Of a stretch of 54,088 bases of DNA, positions 41,912 to 51,103 are shown piece after piece. The DNA comes from Acinetobacter geminorum. GTDB lineage: Bacteria; Pseudomonadota; Gammaproteobacteria; Pseudomonadales; Moraxellaceae. The DNA is taken from the NCBI RefSeq assembly GCF_013009345.1, contig NZ_JABELE010000011.1:1-54088 (forward strand), given 5' to 3'. The notes under the pieces are model-generated. The model ran no database searches. It was not told where the DNA came from and saw only the letters and a program-made list of their open reading frames with translations. Made by a program: the position numbers and the translations under genes. Position 1 is the stretch's first letter; every line of letters begins with the position of its first letter.

Positions 41912-43618
41912 ATGCAAACATTTTCTCCTCAAGCAGTGATCGAACGCTTACAAAATATTGTAGGGCGTTCTTATGTTTTGACCGATGACCAAAGTACGCG
42001 TCAATACCGTCAAGGTCGTCGTTTTGGTGAGGGGAAAGTACTTGCTGTGGTGGTGCCGGGTACTTTGCTAGAGCAATGGCAAGTTTTGCAGGCTGCAATT
42101 GAGGCAAACTGTATTGTGATTATGCAGGCAGCAAATACAGGACTCACTGGTGGTTCGACCCCGTATGGTGATGACTATGACCGTCCTGTGTTGGTCATGA
42201 GTACGCGCCGATTAAAGGGCATACAAGTTATTCATGACGGTAAGCAAGTGATTTGTTTACCGGGTGCGACCTTAGACAATTTAGAGCAAATTTTAAAAGG
42301 CTATGACCGTGAACCGCATTCAGTAATTGGTTCATCTTGTATAGGTGCATCGGTACTTGGTGGTGTCTGTAATAACTCTGGTGGTGCCTTGGTACGCCGT
42401 GGCCCGGCCTATACTGAACTGGCGTTATATGCTCAGGTGAATGCTACTGGTCAGTTAGAACTAGTGAACCATTTAGGGGTGAATTTAGGCTCGACTCCTG
42501 AAGAAATTTTGTCTCGATTAGAGAAGCAGCAATATCAAGCCGTAGATATTTTAGATGACAGCGAAAAACAGGCATCAGACCATCGCTATGCCCACGATGT
42601 GACCCAAGTTGATGAAGATACGCCTGCTCGTTTTAATGCAGACCCGTCACGTTTGTTTGAAGCATCGGGTTCGGCTGGTAAAGTCTGTGTGTTTGCGGTA
42701 CGCCTTGATACTTATGAAAAAGTAGAAAGTAATGTCTTTTATATTGGTACTAATGATGCAGATGATTTAACAGCGATTCGTCGTTATTTGCTCACTTCAC
42801 TACCAAGCTTGCCGATTGCGGGCGAATATATTCACCGAGATGCTTACTTGATTGGTGAAAAGTACGGAAAAGACACCTTCTTATTTATTGAGAAATTTGG
42901 CACAGCCAATGTTCCCAAAGCTTTTGCGATGAAAGATAAAGTCGATGGCTTTTTGGAAAGATTTAAAATTAAAGGTCTAACAGACCATATTTTACAGGCC
43001 ATTACCTTCTTTTTACCGAGTCATTTGCCGAAGCGTATGACCGAATATCGAGATCGTTATGAGCATCATTTAGTTTTACGTGTCGAAAATAATTCAAAAG
43101 CTCAGACCGAGCAGTTTCTAAAAGAATATTTTGCGGTGCATCAGTCAGGTCACTATTTCGTATGTAGTGAAGAGGAAGGACGAAAGGCATTCTTACACCG
43201 CTTTGCGATTGCGGGGGCGGCAATTCGTTATCGTGATACACACCGTAGTGAAGTTGAAGATATTGTCGCGCTTGATATTGCGTTACGTCGTAATGACCGC
43301 GAATGGGTAGAGCAACTACCAGCCGAGATGGAAAACAAAATTCTCCATAAACTCTATTATGGGCATTTCTTTTGTCATGTGTTCCATCAAGACTATATTC
43401 TTAAAAAGGGCAATGACCCTTTAGAAATGGAACATCAAATGTGGAAATTACTCGATGCGCGCCGTGCTGAATATCCAGCAGAGCATAATGTTGGGCACCT
43501 TTACATTGCCAAGCCTGCCTTAGCGAATTTCTATCAAAAACTCGACCCAACCAACAGCTTTAATGTGGGGATTGGACATACCTCAAAACTGAAATATTGG
43601 GGCAAGGCTAAATCGTAA
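41912..43618 (+). CDS. dld: D-lactate dehydrogenase (quinone), FAD
   Basis: The ATG at 41912 follows AAAAGGAAA and gives 568 residues, the normal length. This is an FAD-linked PCMH-fold enzyme. The FAD-binding NTGLTGGSTPYGDDYDRPVL is near 66-85, GSSCIGASVLGGVCNNSGGALVRRGPAY near 139-166, and the C-terminal membrane-binding domain carries HRFAIAGAAIRYRDTH and SFNVGIGHTSK. It oxidises D-lactate to pyruvate at the membrane, complementing LldD. It lies on the same strand as lldPRD but 446 bp away, so it may be co-transcribed or have its own promoter. Confidence 0.95.
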   Translation: MQTFSPQAVIERLQNIVGRSYVLTDDQSTRQYRQGRRFGEGKVLAVVVPGTLLEQWQVLQAAIEANCIVIMQAANTGLTGGSTPYGDDYDRPVLVMSTRRLKGIQVIHDGKQVICLPGATLDNLEQILKGYDREPHSVIGSSCIGASVLGGVCNNSGGALVRRGPAYTELALYAQVNATGQLELVNHLGVNLGSTPEEILSRLEKQQYQAVDILDDSEKQASDHRYAHDVTQVDEDTPARFNADPSRLFEASGSAGKVCVFAVRLDTYEKVESNVFYIGTNDADDLTAIRRYLLTSLPSLPIAGEYIHRDAYLIGEKYGKDTFLFIEKFGTANVPKAFAMKDKVDGFLERFKIKGLTDHILQAITFFLPSHLPKRMTEYRDRYEHHLVLRVENNSKAQTEQFLKEYFAVHQSGHYFVCSEEEGRKAFLHRFAIAGAAIRYRDTHRSEVEDIVALDIALRRNDREWVEQLPAEMENKILHKLYYGHFFCHVFHQDYILKKGNDPLEMEHQMWKLLDARRAEYPAEHNVGHLYIAKPALANFYQKLDPTNSFNVGIGHTSKLKYWGKAKS

Positions 43619-43628
43619 TATCGAGACA

Positions 43629-43657
43629 TAAAAAAAGGCGCCGAAGCGCCTTTTTTT
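43629..43657. terminator. Bidirectional terminator between dld and the aminotransferase gene
   Basis: GGCGC-CGAA-GCGCC is flanked by A and T runs and lies between two convergent genes. Confidence 0.9.
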
Positions 43658-43666
43658 ATAGATGTA

Positions 43667-44881
43667 TTATGCCGCTTCTGTTGATTTAGCAAGTACTTCT
43701 GCAACTGCTTTAGCAACAGTGTAAACATTGTTCATGTTTAAACCTGCTACACAAATACGACCACTACGTACTAAGTAGATTGCATATTCTTCACGCAAGA
43801 TATCCACTTGCTCAGCAGTTAGACCTGTGTAGCTGAACATACCTTTTTGGTTTACAAGGTAGCTAAAGTCACGGTCTGGTAATGCTTTAGTAAGTTCATC
43901 TTTCAAGATGCTACGCATTTTAATAATACGCTCACGCATCTCTTTCACTTCACCTTGCCATTGTTGGTTAAGTTCAGCGTCATTTAACACTTCATCAACT
44001 AACCAAGCACCTGTTGTAGGAGGGCTAGAGTAAATACGACGTACAGTCGCTTTTAACTGACCAAATGTGCACTGAGCAGCTTCTGCATCGTCACAAACGA
44101 AAGTTAAGCCGCCAACGCGCTCGCCATATAAAGAGAAGATTTTAGAGAACGAGTTGCTCACAATGAAGTTTAGACCCGCTTGATCTAAAGCACGGATTGC
44201 ATACGCATCTTCTTCCATACCGTCACCAAAACCTTGGTAAGCGATGTCTAGGAATGGAATAAGGTTACGGTCTTTTAATACTGCAATTACTTGATCCCAT
44301 TGCGCTGGGTTTAAGTCAGCACCAGTTGGGTTATGGCAGCATGGGTGCAATAACACAATGCTTTGCTCAGGCAAAGTTTTAAGTGTAGACAACATACCGT
44401 CAAAATCTACACCACGAGTTTCGTTGTCGAAATATGGGTAGAAATGAGTTTTGATGCCAGCGCCATTGAAAATCGCAACGTGGTTGTCCCAAGTTGGTTG
44501 GCTTACCCAAACGTCTGAATTTGGGAAATAAGTTTTTAAGAAGTCAGCACCAACTTTCAATGCACCTGAACCACCAAGTGTTTGGATGGTTACAGCACGG
44601 CCAGCTTTAACTGCTGGGCTGTTTGCACCAAATAAAAGTGCTTGAATTGCTTCACGGTAAGGTTTGAAGCCTTCCATTGGCAAATAAAGTTTGGTTTTAC
44701 CGTTCTTAGGCTCAATACGCTTTTGCGCTTCAATAATGGTCTCTAACTGAGGAACAATACTGTCTTCGTTATAATAAAGACCAATACTCAAGTTCACTTT
44801 TCCAGAACGAGTATCAGCATTGAACTGTTCCATTAAAGAGAGAATTGGATCGCCTGCGTATGGGGGGATATGTTGAAACAT
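43667..44881 (-). CDS. tyrB: Aromatic amino acid aminotransferase
   Basis: The start at 44881 (MFQHIPPYAGDPILSLMEQF) gives 404 residues, as in TyrB/AspC class I enzymes. PLP marks are the NPTGAD motif in HPCCHNPTGADL near 181-192, the PLP-Lys in SNSFSKIFSLYGERVGGL near 246-263, and the Arg that binds the substrate carboxylate in VRSGRICVAGLN near 376-387. It transfers the amino group between aromatic amino acids or aspartate and 2-oxoglutarate. TyrB versus AspC cannot be settled by eye; the sequence looks TyrB-like. Confidence 0.9.
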   Translation of the reverse strand: MFQHIPPYAGDPILSLMEQFNADTRSGKVNLSIGLYYNEDSIVPQLETIIEAQKRIEPKNGKTKLYLPMEGFKPYREAIQALLFGANSPAVKAGRAVTIQTLGGSGALKVGADFLKTYFPNSDVWVSQPTWDNHVAIFNGAGIKTHFYPYFDNETRGVDFDGMLSTLKTLPEQSIVLLHPCCHNPTGADLNPAQWDQVIAVLKDRNLIPFLDIAYQGFGDGMEEDAYAIRALDQAGLNFIVSNSFSKIFSLYGERVGGLTFVCDDAEAAQCTFGQLKATVRRIYSSPPTTGAWLVDEVLNDAELNQQWQGEVKEMRERIIKMRSILKDELTKALPDRDFSYLVNQKGMFSYTGLTAEQVDILREEYAIYLVRSGRICVAGLNMNNVYTVAKAVAEVLAKSTEAA

Positions 44882-45104
44882 CAAAAAAAGTCCTTTCATT
44901 CAACAATATGCATAGTGCTCGGTTTTTTCTGTCTCGAAAAATACGCCACAACTATGTCGATGCTCAATAATGTATCAATAAAGCTACCGTGAAGCACCTG
45001 ATAATTTCACTAATATCGATATTTTCTGGCTGAAAATGATAAAAAGATTTAAAAGAAATTACGGTAAATAGATACTAATTTATAACTCATGCTTTCATTC
45101 AAGC

Positions 45105-45120
45105 AGATTGTCTACAATCT
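45105..45120. promoter_or_regulatory. Palindromic regulator site in the tyrB/gntR spacer
   Basis: AGATTGT-CT-ACAATCT is a perfect 16 bp palindrome sharing the core TTGTC-N-ACAA with the site at the gntR start. It could bind the GntR protein and influence tyrB or loop to the second site. Confidence 0.55.
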
Positions 45121-45338
45121 TGCTGTAATACATTGGTTGTAGACTAAAGTTTGAAACAAAAGTTTAATGACTAAAACGTAACTAAGAAAGAGTCATAAAA
45201 CTATAGACAAATTGGCACTAAATTATTGTTTTATAAATATTAACTGGCAAGTGGTTTAATGCTTTAAATATAAGGTGATATAAGCGGTCAGGCTATAAAA
45301 ATTGACCTGATGCGTTCTGTAAAGTGTCAACAATCACC

Positions 45339-45367
45339 TTGATTTTTTTCATTCATACCGCTATAAA
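45339..45367 (+). promoter_or_regulatory. Sigma-70 promoter of the gntR-prp genes
   Basis: TTGATT and TATAAA are separated by 17 bp. Predicted start near 45374 leaves a leader of only about 24 nt. Confidence 0.7.
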
Positions 45368-45385
45368 ACTCATAATTGATTAAAA

Positions 45386-45397
45386 ATTGTCGACAAT
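45386..45397. promoter_or_regulatory. GntR operator abutting the start codon
   Basis: ATTGTCGACAAT is a perfect palindrome ending at the base before the ATG. It lies about +12 to +24, a position for repression, and leaves no room for a Shine-Dalgarno. Confidence 0.65.
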
Positions 45398-46108
45398 ATG
45401 CAAGATTTGACCTACGCACCAGAGCCACTACAAAGTCAGGGAAGAACACTGACCGAGCATGTATTTAAACAAATACAGACGGCGATTGTTTTGGGTCAAA
45501 TTCCGGCAGGTAGCAAGATTTCTGAGCCTGAGCTGGCACGCACTTATGGCATTAGCCGTGGGCCTTTGCGTGAAGCAATTCATCGCCTTGAAGGGCAACG
45601 TTTGGTTGAGCGTACTGCACACGTGGGCGCGCGCGTAGTTTCTCTTTCACTGCAACAGTTTAAAGAGCTTTACCAGATTCGTGCGTCATTAGAAGGTTTG
45701 GCCTGCAAACTTGCTGCACAGCATATTGATAAAAAACAAATTTTGGCGCTGCGTGATGTATTGCGTATGCATGCCGAAGATGAAAACTTTAAAGCAGGTA
45801 AAGGATATTACTTGCAAGAAGGGCAGGACGATTTTCACTACTGCATTATCAAAAGTAGTGGCAATAAAACCCTAGAAAAAATGCTATGTGATGAGCTTTA
45901 TCACCTCATCCGCATGTACCGAATTCAATTTTCAAACACACCCGATCGACCGAGCAAAGCTTGGGACGAACATATCCGTATTTTAGATGCAATTGCAGAA
46001 GGCGACGGTGAACTTGCCGAGCTCCTCATGCATCGACATATCAATGCTTCTTACAAAATTATTGAGCAAACACTGCTACAAGCACAAGGAGAACATAACA
46101 ATGGCTAA
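45398..46108 (+). CDS. GntR-family regulator of the methylcitrate genes
   Basis: This 236-residue FadR-subfamily regulator has a winged helix-turn-helix (ISEPELARTYGISRGPLREAIHRLEGQRLVER in outline, near 41-72). An FCD domain follows, with DDFHYCIIKSSGN near 146-158 and a second His cluster (HRHINASYKI). Family members at the head of prpBC-acnD sense propionate metabolites; the ligand is not visible here. Its stop overlaps prpB by eight bases. The start codon has no SD because the operator occupies that place. Confidence 0.9.
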   Translation: MQDLTYAPEPLQSQGRTLTEHVFKQIQTAIVLGQIPAGSKISEPELARTYGISRGPLREAIHRLEGQRLVERTAHVGARVVSLSLQQFKELYQIRASLEGLACKLAAQHIDKKQILALRDVLRMHAEDENFKAGKGYYLQEGQDDFHYCIIKSSGNKTLEKMLCDELYHLIRMYRIQFSNTPDRPSKAWDEHIRILDAIAEGDGELAELLMHRHINASYKIIEQTLLQAQGEHNNG

Positions 46109-46985
46109 ACAATCCGCAGGTCAGCTATTTCGCGATGCAGTAGCCCAAGAAAAGCCATTACAAGTGGTTGGAACCATTAACGCCAATCATGCACTTTTGG
46201 CAAAACGTGCAGGTTATAAAGCGATTTACTTATCAGGTGGTGGTGTAGCCGCTGGTTCTTTAGGCTTACCTGATTTGGGAATCAGTAACCTTGATGATGT
46301 GTTGACTGATGTACGCCGTATTACCGATGTATGTGATCTTCCATTATTAGTCGATGCTGACACAGGTTTTGGTGCTTCTGCATTTAACATTGCCCGTACG
46401 ACAAAAGCACTCATCAAGTTTGGTGCTGCGGCAATGCACATTGAAGACCAAGTGGGCGCAAAACGTTGTGGTCACCGTCCGAACAAAGCCATTGTGACTC
46501 AAGAAGAAATGGTTGACCGTATTAAAGCTGCGGTCGATGCGCGTGGTGATGACAGCTTCGTGATTATGGCTCGTACCGACGCATTGGCAGTAGATGGCTT
46601 ACAAGCTGCAATTGACCGTGCGGGTGCCTACATCGAAGCGGGCGCAGACATGTTGTTCCCTGAAGCAATTACTGAGCTTGATATGTACAAGCAATTTGCT
46701 CAAAAGACAGGCGCACCAATTTTGGCAAACATTACCGAATTTGGTTCTACACCACTGTTTACCACTGAAGAGTTAGCATCTGCCGATGTAAGCCTTGCGC
46801 TTTATCCGCTTTCTGCTTTCCGTGCCATGAACAAAGCAGCCGAAACTGTGTATGAAACCTTGCGTAAAGAAGGTACACAAAAGAACGTGATTGATATTAT
46901 GCAAACGCGTAAAGAGCTATATGAACGCATTAATTACTATGCGTTTGAAGACTACTTAGACAACGCATTTGCTAAAAAGAAGTAA
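46101..46985 (+). CDS. prpB: 2-methylisocitrate lyase PrpB
   Basis: AAGGAGA lies upstream of the ATG at 46101, inside the end of gntR. This 294-residue lyase of the isocitrate lyase/PEP mutase superfamily has AIYLSGGGVAAGSLGLPDLG near 35-54, LLVDADTGFGASAFNIARTTK near 80-100, and the active-site loop with catalytic Cys in EDQVGAKRCGHRPNK near 115-129. It splits 2-methylisocitrate to pyruvate and succinate, the last step of propionate breakdown. Confidence 0.96.
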   Translation: MAKQSAGQLFRDAVAQEKPLQVVGTINANHALLAKRAGYKAIYLSGGGVAAGSLGLPDLGISNLDDVLTDVRRITDVCDLPLLVDADTGFGASAFNIARTTKALIKFGAAAMHIEDQVGAKRCGHRPNKAIVTQEEMVDRIKAAVDARGDDSFVIMARTDALAVDGLQAAIDRAGAYIEAGADMLFPEAITELDMYKQFAQKTGAPILANITEFGSTPLFTTEELASADVSLALYPLSAFRAMNKAAETVYETLRKEGTQKNVIDIMQTRKELYERINYYAFEDYLDNAFAKKK

Positions 46986-47254
46986 TAAATTAAAAAGTTG
47001 ATTAATTGGAATCTGATACTCGGAGGCGTCATCTGCAACTGTTTGAGGCAGGACTACATTTTTTAAAATTGGTTCTGCGATAGATAGGATATTCGATGGT
47101 TGTGGACGAGTTTTGCAGATGACAATGGTTTTGCCTACTTTTGCCAAAACAAAAGTAGGTCGAACCGAAGGTTAATCCTGAAATAAGAAGTGAAAATGGT
47201 ACGACTCCGTCGTGCTTAATAAATAAATTCAGATAGATAGGAAAGGAAAATCTT
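46986..47254. other. Spacer between prpB and prpC with repeat
   Basis: A 269 bp spacer inside the prp operon. It holds the hairpin unit at 47127-47159 and, downstream, GTACGACTCCGTCGTGC, which resembles sequence 3' of copy 3. AGGAAAGGA lies just before prpC. Confidence 0.5.
47127..47159 (-). repeat. REP-like hairpin unit, copy 4 (inverted)
   Basis: CCTACTTTTG-CCAAAA-CAAAAGTAGG is a perfect 10 bp stem; the reverse strand continues CAAAACC. It has the same GACAATGG flank as copy 3. Confidence 0.75.
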
Positions 47255-48412
47255 ATGAGCTCAAATGAAACAACAACAGGCTTCAAACCAAAAAAATCAG
47301 TTGCACTTAGCGGACAAGTTGCAGGCAACACAGCACTGTGTACTGTAGGACGTAGCGGTAACGACTTACACTATCGTGGCTATGACATTCTTGACCTTGC
47401 AGCGGGTAGCCAGTTTGAAGAAGTTGCTCACTTGCTCGTACATGGCAAATTACCAAACAAAGCTGAACTCAAAGCATATAAAGCAAAATTAAAAGCACTT
47501 CGTGGCTTACCAGCAGCACTTAAAACAGCACTTGAACAACTTCCTCCGTCTGCACACCCAATGGATGTGATGCGTACAGGTGTTTCAGTGCTAGGTTGTT
47601 TAACACCAGAACACGAAGACCACAACGAAGCGGGCGCAAAAGACATTGCTGACAAATTAATGGCAAGCCTAGGCTCAATGCTGCTTTATTGGTACCACTT
47701 CAGCAACAACGGTCGTCGTATTGAAGTTGAAACAGATGACGACTCAATTGCAGCGCATTTCTTACACTTACTTCATGGCGAAAAACCATCTGAAGAATGG
47801 ATTCAAGCAATGCATACATCTCTTATTTTGTATGCTGAGCATGAGTTCAACGCATCTACATTTACCTCACGTGTGGTTGCAGGTACAGGTTCTGACATGT
47901 ACTCGGCAATTACTGGCGGTATTGGCGCACTTCGTGGACCTAAACATGGTGGTGCGAACGAAGTTGCATTCGTGATTCAACAACGTTACGACAATGCAGA
48001 CGAAGCTGAAGCTGATATCCGTAAGCGTGTTGAAAACAAAGAAGTCGTAATCGGATTTGGTCACCCTGTCTATACAGTTTCTGACCCACGTAACGAAGTG
48101 ATCAAGAAAGTGGCACATGACTTAGCAGAAGCGCAAGAGAACACCAAAATGTACCTCATCGCTGAGCGTTTAGAAGCAGTGATGAAAGAAGTGAAAAACA
48201 TGTTCCCGAACCTCGACTGGTTCAGTGCGGTGAGTTATCACTTAATGGGTGTTCCAACTGCAATGTTTACACCATTATTCGTAATTGCACGTACAGCAGG
48301 TTGGTCAGCACACGTAATTGAACAACGTCAAGACGGCAAAATCATTCGTCCAAGCGCGAACTATACAGGCCCTGAAAACCTCGAATTTAAACCATTGGCG
48401 GAGCGTGGTTAA
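47255..48412 (+). CDS. prpC: 2-methylcitrate synthase PrpC
   Basis: This 385-residue citrate-synthase-family enzyme opens with VALSGQVAGNTALCTVGRSGNDLHYRGYDI in outline. Catalytic residues sit in the EHEFNASTFTSRVVAGTGSDMYSAITGGIGALRGPKHGGANE block near 190-230 and in GFGHPVYTVSDPR near 268-280. The short length and VGRSGNDLHYRGYDI mark the methylcitrate group. It condenses propionyl-CoA with oxaloacetate. Its stop shares one base with the acnD start. Confidence 0.96.
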   Translation: MSSNETTTGFKPKKSVALSGQVAGNTALCTVGRSGNDLHYRGYDILDLAAGSQFEEVAHLLVHGKLPNKAELKAYKAKLKALRGLPAALKTALEQLPPSAHPMDVMRTGVSVLGCLTPEHEDHNEAGAKDIADKLMASLGSMLLYWYHFSNNGRRIEVETDDDSIAAHFLHLLHGEKPSEEWIQAMHTSLILYAEHEFNASTFTSRVVAGTGSDMYSAITGGIGALRGPKHGGANEVAFVIQQRYDNADEAEADIRKRVENKEVVIGFGHPVYTVSDPRNEVIKKVAHDLAEAQENTKMYLIAERLEAVMKEVKNMFPNLDWFSAVSYHLMGVPTAMFTPLFVIARTAGWSAHVIEQRQDGKIIRPSANYTGPENLEFKPLAERG

Positions 48413-51018
48413 TGAACACAAAATACCGTAAACCGCTGGCAGGTACCCAGCTTGAATACTACGACGTGCGTCAAGCCGTTGAAGATATTCAGCCAGGCGC
48501 ATACGAAAAACTGCCTTACACCTCTAAAGTACTCGCAGAGCAATTGGTACGCCGTGCCGATGCCGAGAACTTAACTGCTTATTTAACGCAGTTGATTGAA
48601 CGCCGTCAGGACTTGGACTTTCCTTGGTATCCTGCACGCGTGGTGTGTCATGACATCTTGGGACAAACTGCATTGGTTGACCTTGCAGGTTTGCGTGACG
48701 CGATTGCAGACAAAGGCGGTGACCCATCTAAAGTCAACCCAGTTGTGCCGACTCAGCTGATTGTCGACCACTCTTTAGCGGTGGAATATGGCGGTGCTGA
48801 CCCAGACGCTTTTGCAAAAAACCGTGCTGTTGAAGACCGTCGTAACGAAGACCGTTTCCACTTTATTGAGTGGACCAAAACTGCATTTAAAAATGTCGAT
48901 GTGATCCCTGCGGGGAACGGCATTATGCACCAGATTAACCTAGAGAAAATGTCTCCAGTAATTCAGGCGCGTGATGGTGTAGCATTCCCAGATACATGTG
49001 TCGGTACAGACTCACATACGCCACATACAGACGCTTTGGGCGTAATTTCTGTGGGTGTAGGTGGCTTAGAAGCTGAAAACGTAATGTTGGGCCGTGCATC
49101 TTGGATGCGTCTGCCAGACATTATTGGTGTTGAGTTTGTAGGTCAGCGTCAAGCAGGTATTACAGCAACAGATATCGTACTTGCTTTAACTGAGTTCTTG
49201 CGTAAAGAGCGTGTAGTGGGTGCATACCTTGAGTTCTTTGGTGAAGGCGCTGACAGTATGTCTGTGGGTGACCGTGCAACCATTTCGAACATGACTCCAG
49301 AATATGGCGCTACGGCTGCAATGTTCTACATCGACCAAAACACAATCGACTACTTACGCCTCACAGGCCGTGAAGATGCTCAAGTGGCATTGGTTGAACA
49401 GTACGCAAAAGAATTCGGCCTTTGGGCTTCTGACATGACCAAAGCAGAGTACCCACGTGTACTACGTTTTGACCTGTCGACAGTCACACGTAACATTGCT
49501 GGCCCATCAAACCCACATGCACGTGTTTCAACCGCGGACCTAAAAGAAAAAGGCATTGCAGGTGTTGTTGAAAACCGTTCTGATGGCTTAATGCCAGATG
49601 GCGCAATCATTATTGCTGCAATTACTTCATGTACCAACACTTCTAACCCACGTAACACCGTGGCGGCAGGTTTGTTGGCACGTAAGGCAAATGAGCTAGG
49701 TTTAGTTCGTAAACCTTGGGTGAAATCATCATTTGCACCGGGTTCAAAAGCGGCTGCACTTTACCTCGAAGAAGCTGGCGTACTTAAAGACCTAGAGAAA
49801 CTTGGTTTTGGTATCGTGGCGTATGCATGTACGACGTGTAACGGTATGTCGGGCGCGTTAGATCCAGTCATTCAACAAGAAATTATTGACCGCGACTTGT
49901 ACGCAACAGCAGTACTGTCTGGTAACCGTAACTTCGATGGCCGTATCCATCCTTATGCAAAACAAGCGTTCTTGGCATCTCCACCGCTTGTCGTAGCGTA
50001 TGCAATTGCGGGTACGATTCGTTTTGACATTGAAAAAGATGCGTTAGGTCATGATAAAGACGGTAACCCGATTTACCTCAAAGACATTTGGCCATCTGAC
50101 GCTGAAATTGATGCGTTAGTAAAAGAAGCAGTGAAGCCTGAACAGTTCCGTAAAGTCTACATTCCAATGTTTGACTTAGGCGAAGTTGAACAAGCGAAGA
50201 GCCCACTTTACGACTGGCGTCCACAAAGTACTTACATCCGCCGTCCACCATATTGGGAAGGGGCGTTGGCTGCACCACGTACTTTGGCGAACATGCGTCC
50301 ACTTGCGATTTTGGGTGACAACATCACTACCGACCACTTGTCGCCTTCAAATGCGATTTTAATGGACTCGGCTGCGGGTGAATATCTTCACAAAATGGGC
50401 GTACCAGAAGAAGACTTTAACTCATATGCAACCCACCGTGGTGACCATTTGACTGCACAACGTGCAACATTTGCCAACCCGAAACTCTATAACGAAATGG
50501 TGGTTCGTTCAGACGGCACGATTAAGCAAGGTTCAAAAGCGCGTGTAGAGCCAGAAGGTGAAGTGATGCGCATGTGGGAAGCGATTGAAACCTACATGAA
50601 CCGTAAACAGCCGTTAATTATTATTGCGGGTGCTGACTACGGTCAGGGTTCAAGCCGTGACTGGGCTGCGAAAGGTGTTCGCCTTGCTGGTGTTGAAGCG
50701 ATTGTGGCAGAAGGTTTTGAGCGTATTCACCGTACTAACTTGGTAGGTATGGGCGTGTTACCGCTTGAGTTTAAACCGGGTGTAAACCGCAAGACGTTAA
50801 AACTAGATGGTACAGAGCTTTATAGCGTGATTGGTAATATTGCGCCGCGTTCGACTTTAACTTTGGTTATTGAACGTGCCACAGCGGATGGTAAGGAAGA
50901 GATTCTTGAAGTGCCTGTGACTTGCCGTTTAGATACAGAAGAAGAAGTTTCTGTATATGAAGCGGGCGGTGTATTACAGCGTTTTGCACAAGACTTTTTA
51001 GAAGGCCAAGTGGCTTAA
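48412..51018 (+). CDS. acnD: Fe/S-dependent 2-methylcitrate dehydratase AcnD
   Basis: This 868-residue aconitase-superfamily enzyme has CVGTDSHTPHTDALGV near 196-211, SCTNTSNPRNTVAAGLL near 407-423 and the cluster-binding CTTCNGMSG near 476-484. The swivel domain carries GDNITTDHLSP and YGQGSSRDWAAKG. Length and TSNPRN match AcnD, which dehydrates 2-methylcitrate to a 2-methylaconitate isomer. AcnD in other bacteria works with the isomerase PrpF, but no prpF follows here. A terminator ends the operon. Confidence 0.95.
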   Translation: MNTKYRKPLAGTQLEYYDVRQAVEDIQPGAYEKLPYTSKVLAEQLVRRADAENLTAYLTQLIERRQDLDFPWYPARVVCHDILGQTALVDLAGLRDAIADKGGDPSKVNPVVPTQLIVDHSLAVEYGGADPDAFAKNRAVEDRRNEDRFHFIEWTKTAFKNVDVIPAGNGIMHQINLEKMSPVIQARDGVAFPDTCVGTDSHTPHTDALGVISVGVGGLEAENVMLGRASWMRLPDIIGVEFVGQRQAGITATDIVLALTEFLRKERVVGAYLEFFGEGADSMSVGDRATISNMTPEYGATAAMFYIDQNTIDYLRLTGREDAQVALVEQYAKEFGLWASDMTKAEYPRVLRFDLSTVTRNIAGPSNPHARVSTADLKEKGIAGVVENRSDGLMPDGAIIIAAITSCTNTSNPRNTVAAGLLARKANELGLVRKPWVKSSFAPGSKAAALYLEEAGVLKDLEKLGFGIVAYACTTCNGMSGALDPVIQQEIIDRDLYATAVLSGNRNFDGRIHPYAKQAFLASPPLVVAYAIAGTIRFDIEKDALGHDKDGNPIYLKDIWPSDAEIDALVKEAVKPEQFRKVYIPMFDLGEVEQAKSPLYDWRPQSTYIRRPPYWEGALAAPRTLANMRPLAILGDNITTDHLSPSNAILMDSAAGEYLHKMGVPEEDFNSYATHRGDHLTAQRATFANPKLYNEMVVRSDGTIKQGSKARVEPEGEVMRMWEAIETYMNRKQPLIIIAGADYGQGSSRDWAAKGVRLAGVEAIVAEGFERIHRTNLVGMGVLPLEFKPGVNRKTLKLDGTELYSVIGNIAPRSTLTLVIERATADGKEEILEVPVTCRLDTEEEVSVYEAGGVLQRFAQDFLEGQVA

Positions 51019-51055
51019 TATTTAGTCTATAACTGATTGAAAATTATTCAAAAGA

Positions 51056-51082
51056 GCCCTATCTTGATGATGGGGTTTTTTT
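51056..51082 (+). terminator. Terminator of the prp operon
   Basis: CCCTATC-TTGAT-GATGGGG (one T:G pair) is followed by T7, 38 bp past the acnD stop. Confidence 0.75.
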
Positions 51083-51103
51083 ATAGCTTATATTTGAGTG
51101 TAT

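Larger units (their letters stand above)
44882..45397. other. Divergent spacer between tyrB and gntR
   Basis: This 516 bp AT-rich spacer has no convincing gene. It contains two related palindromes (45105-45120 and 45386-45397), a lone TTGTAGAC near 45137, and the gntR promoter at 45339-45367. Confidence 0.55.

Noticed and set aside
49380..49658. Reverse frame of 92 codons inside acnD
   Set aside because: Antisense shadow of a highly conserved aconitase block, with no start signal.
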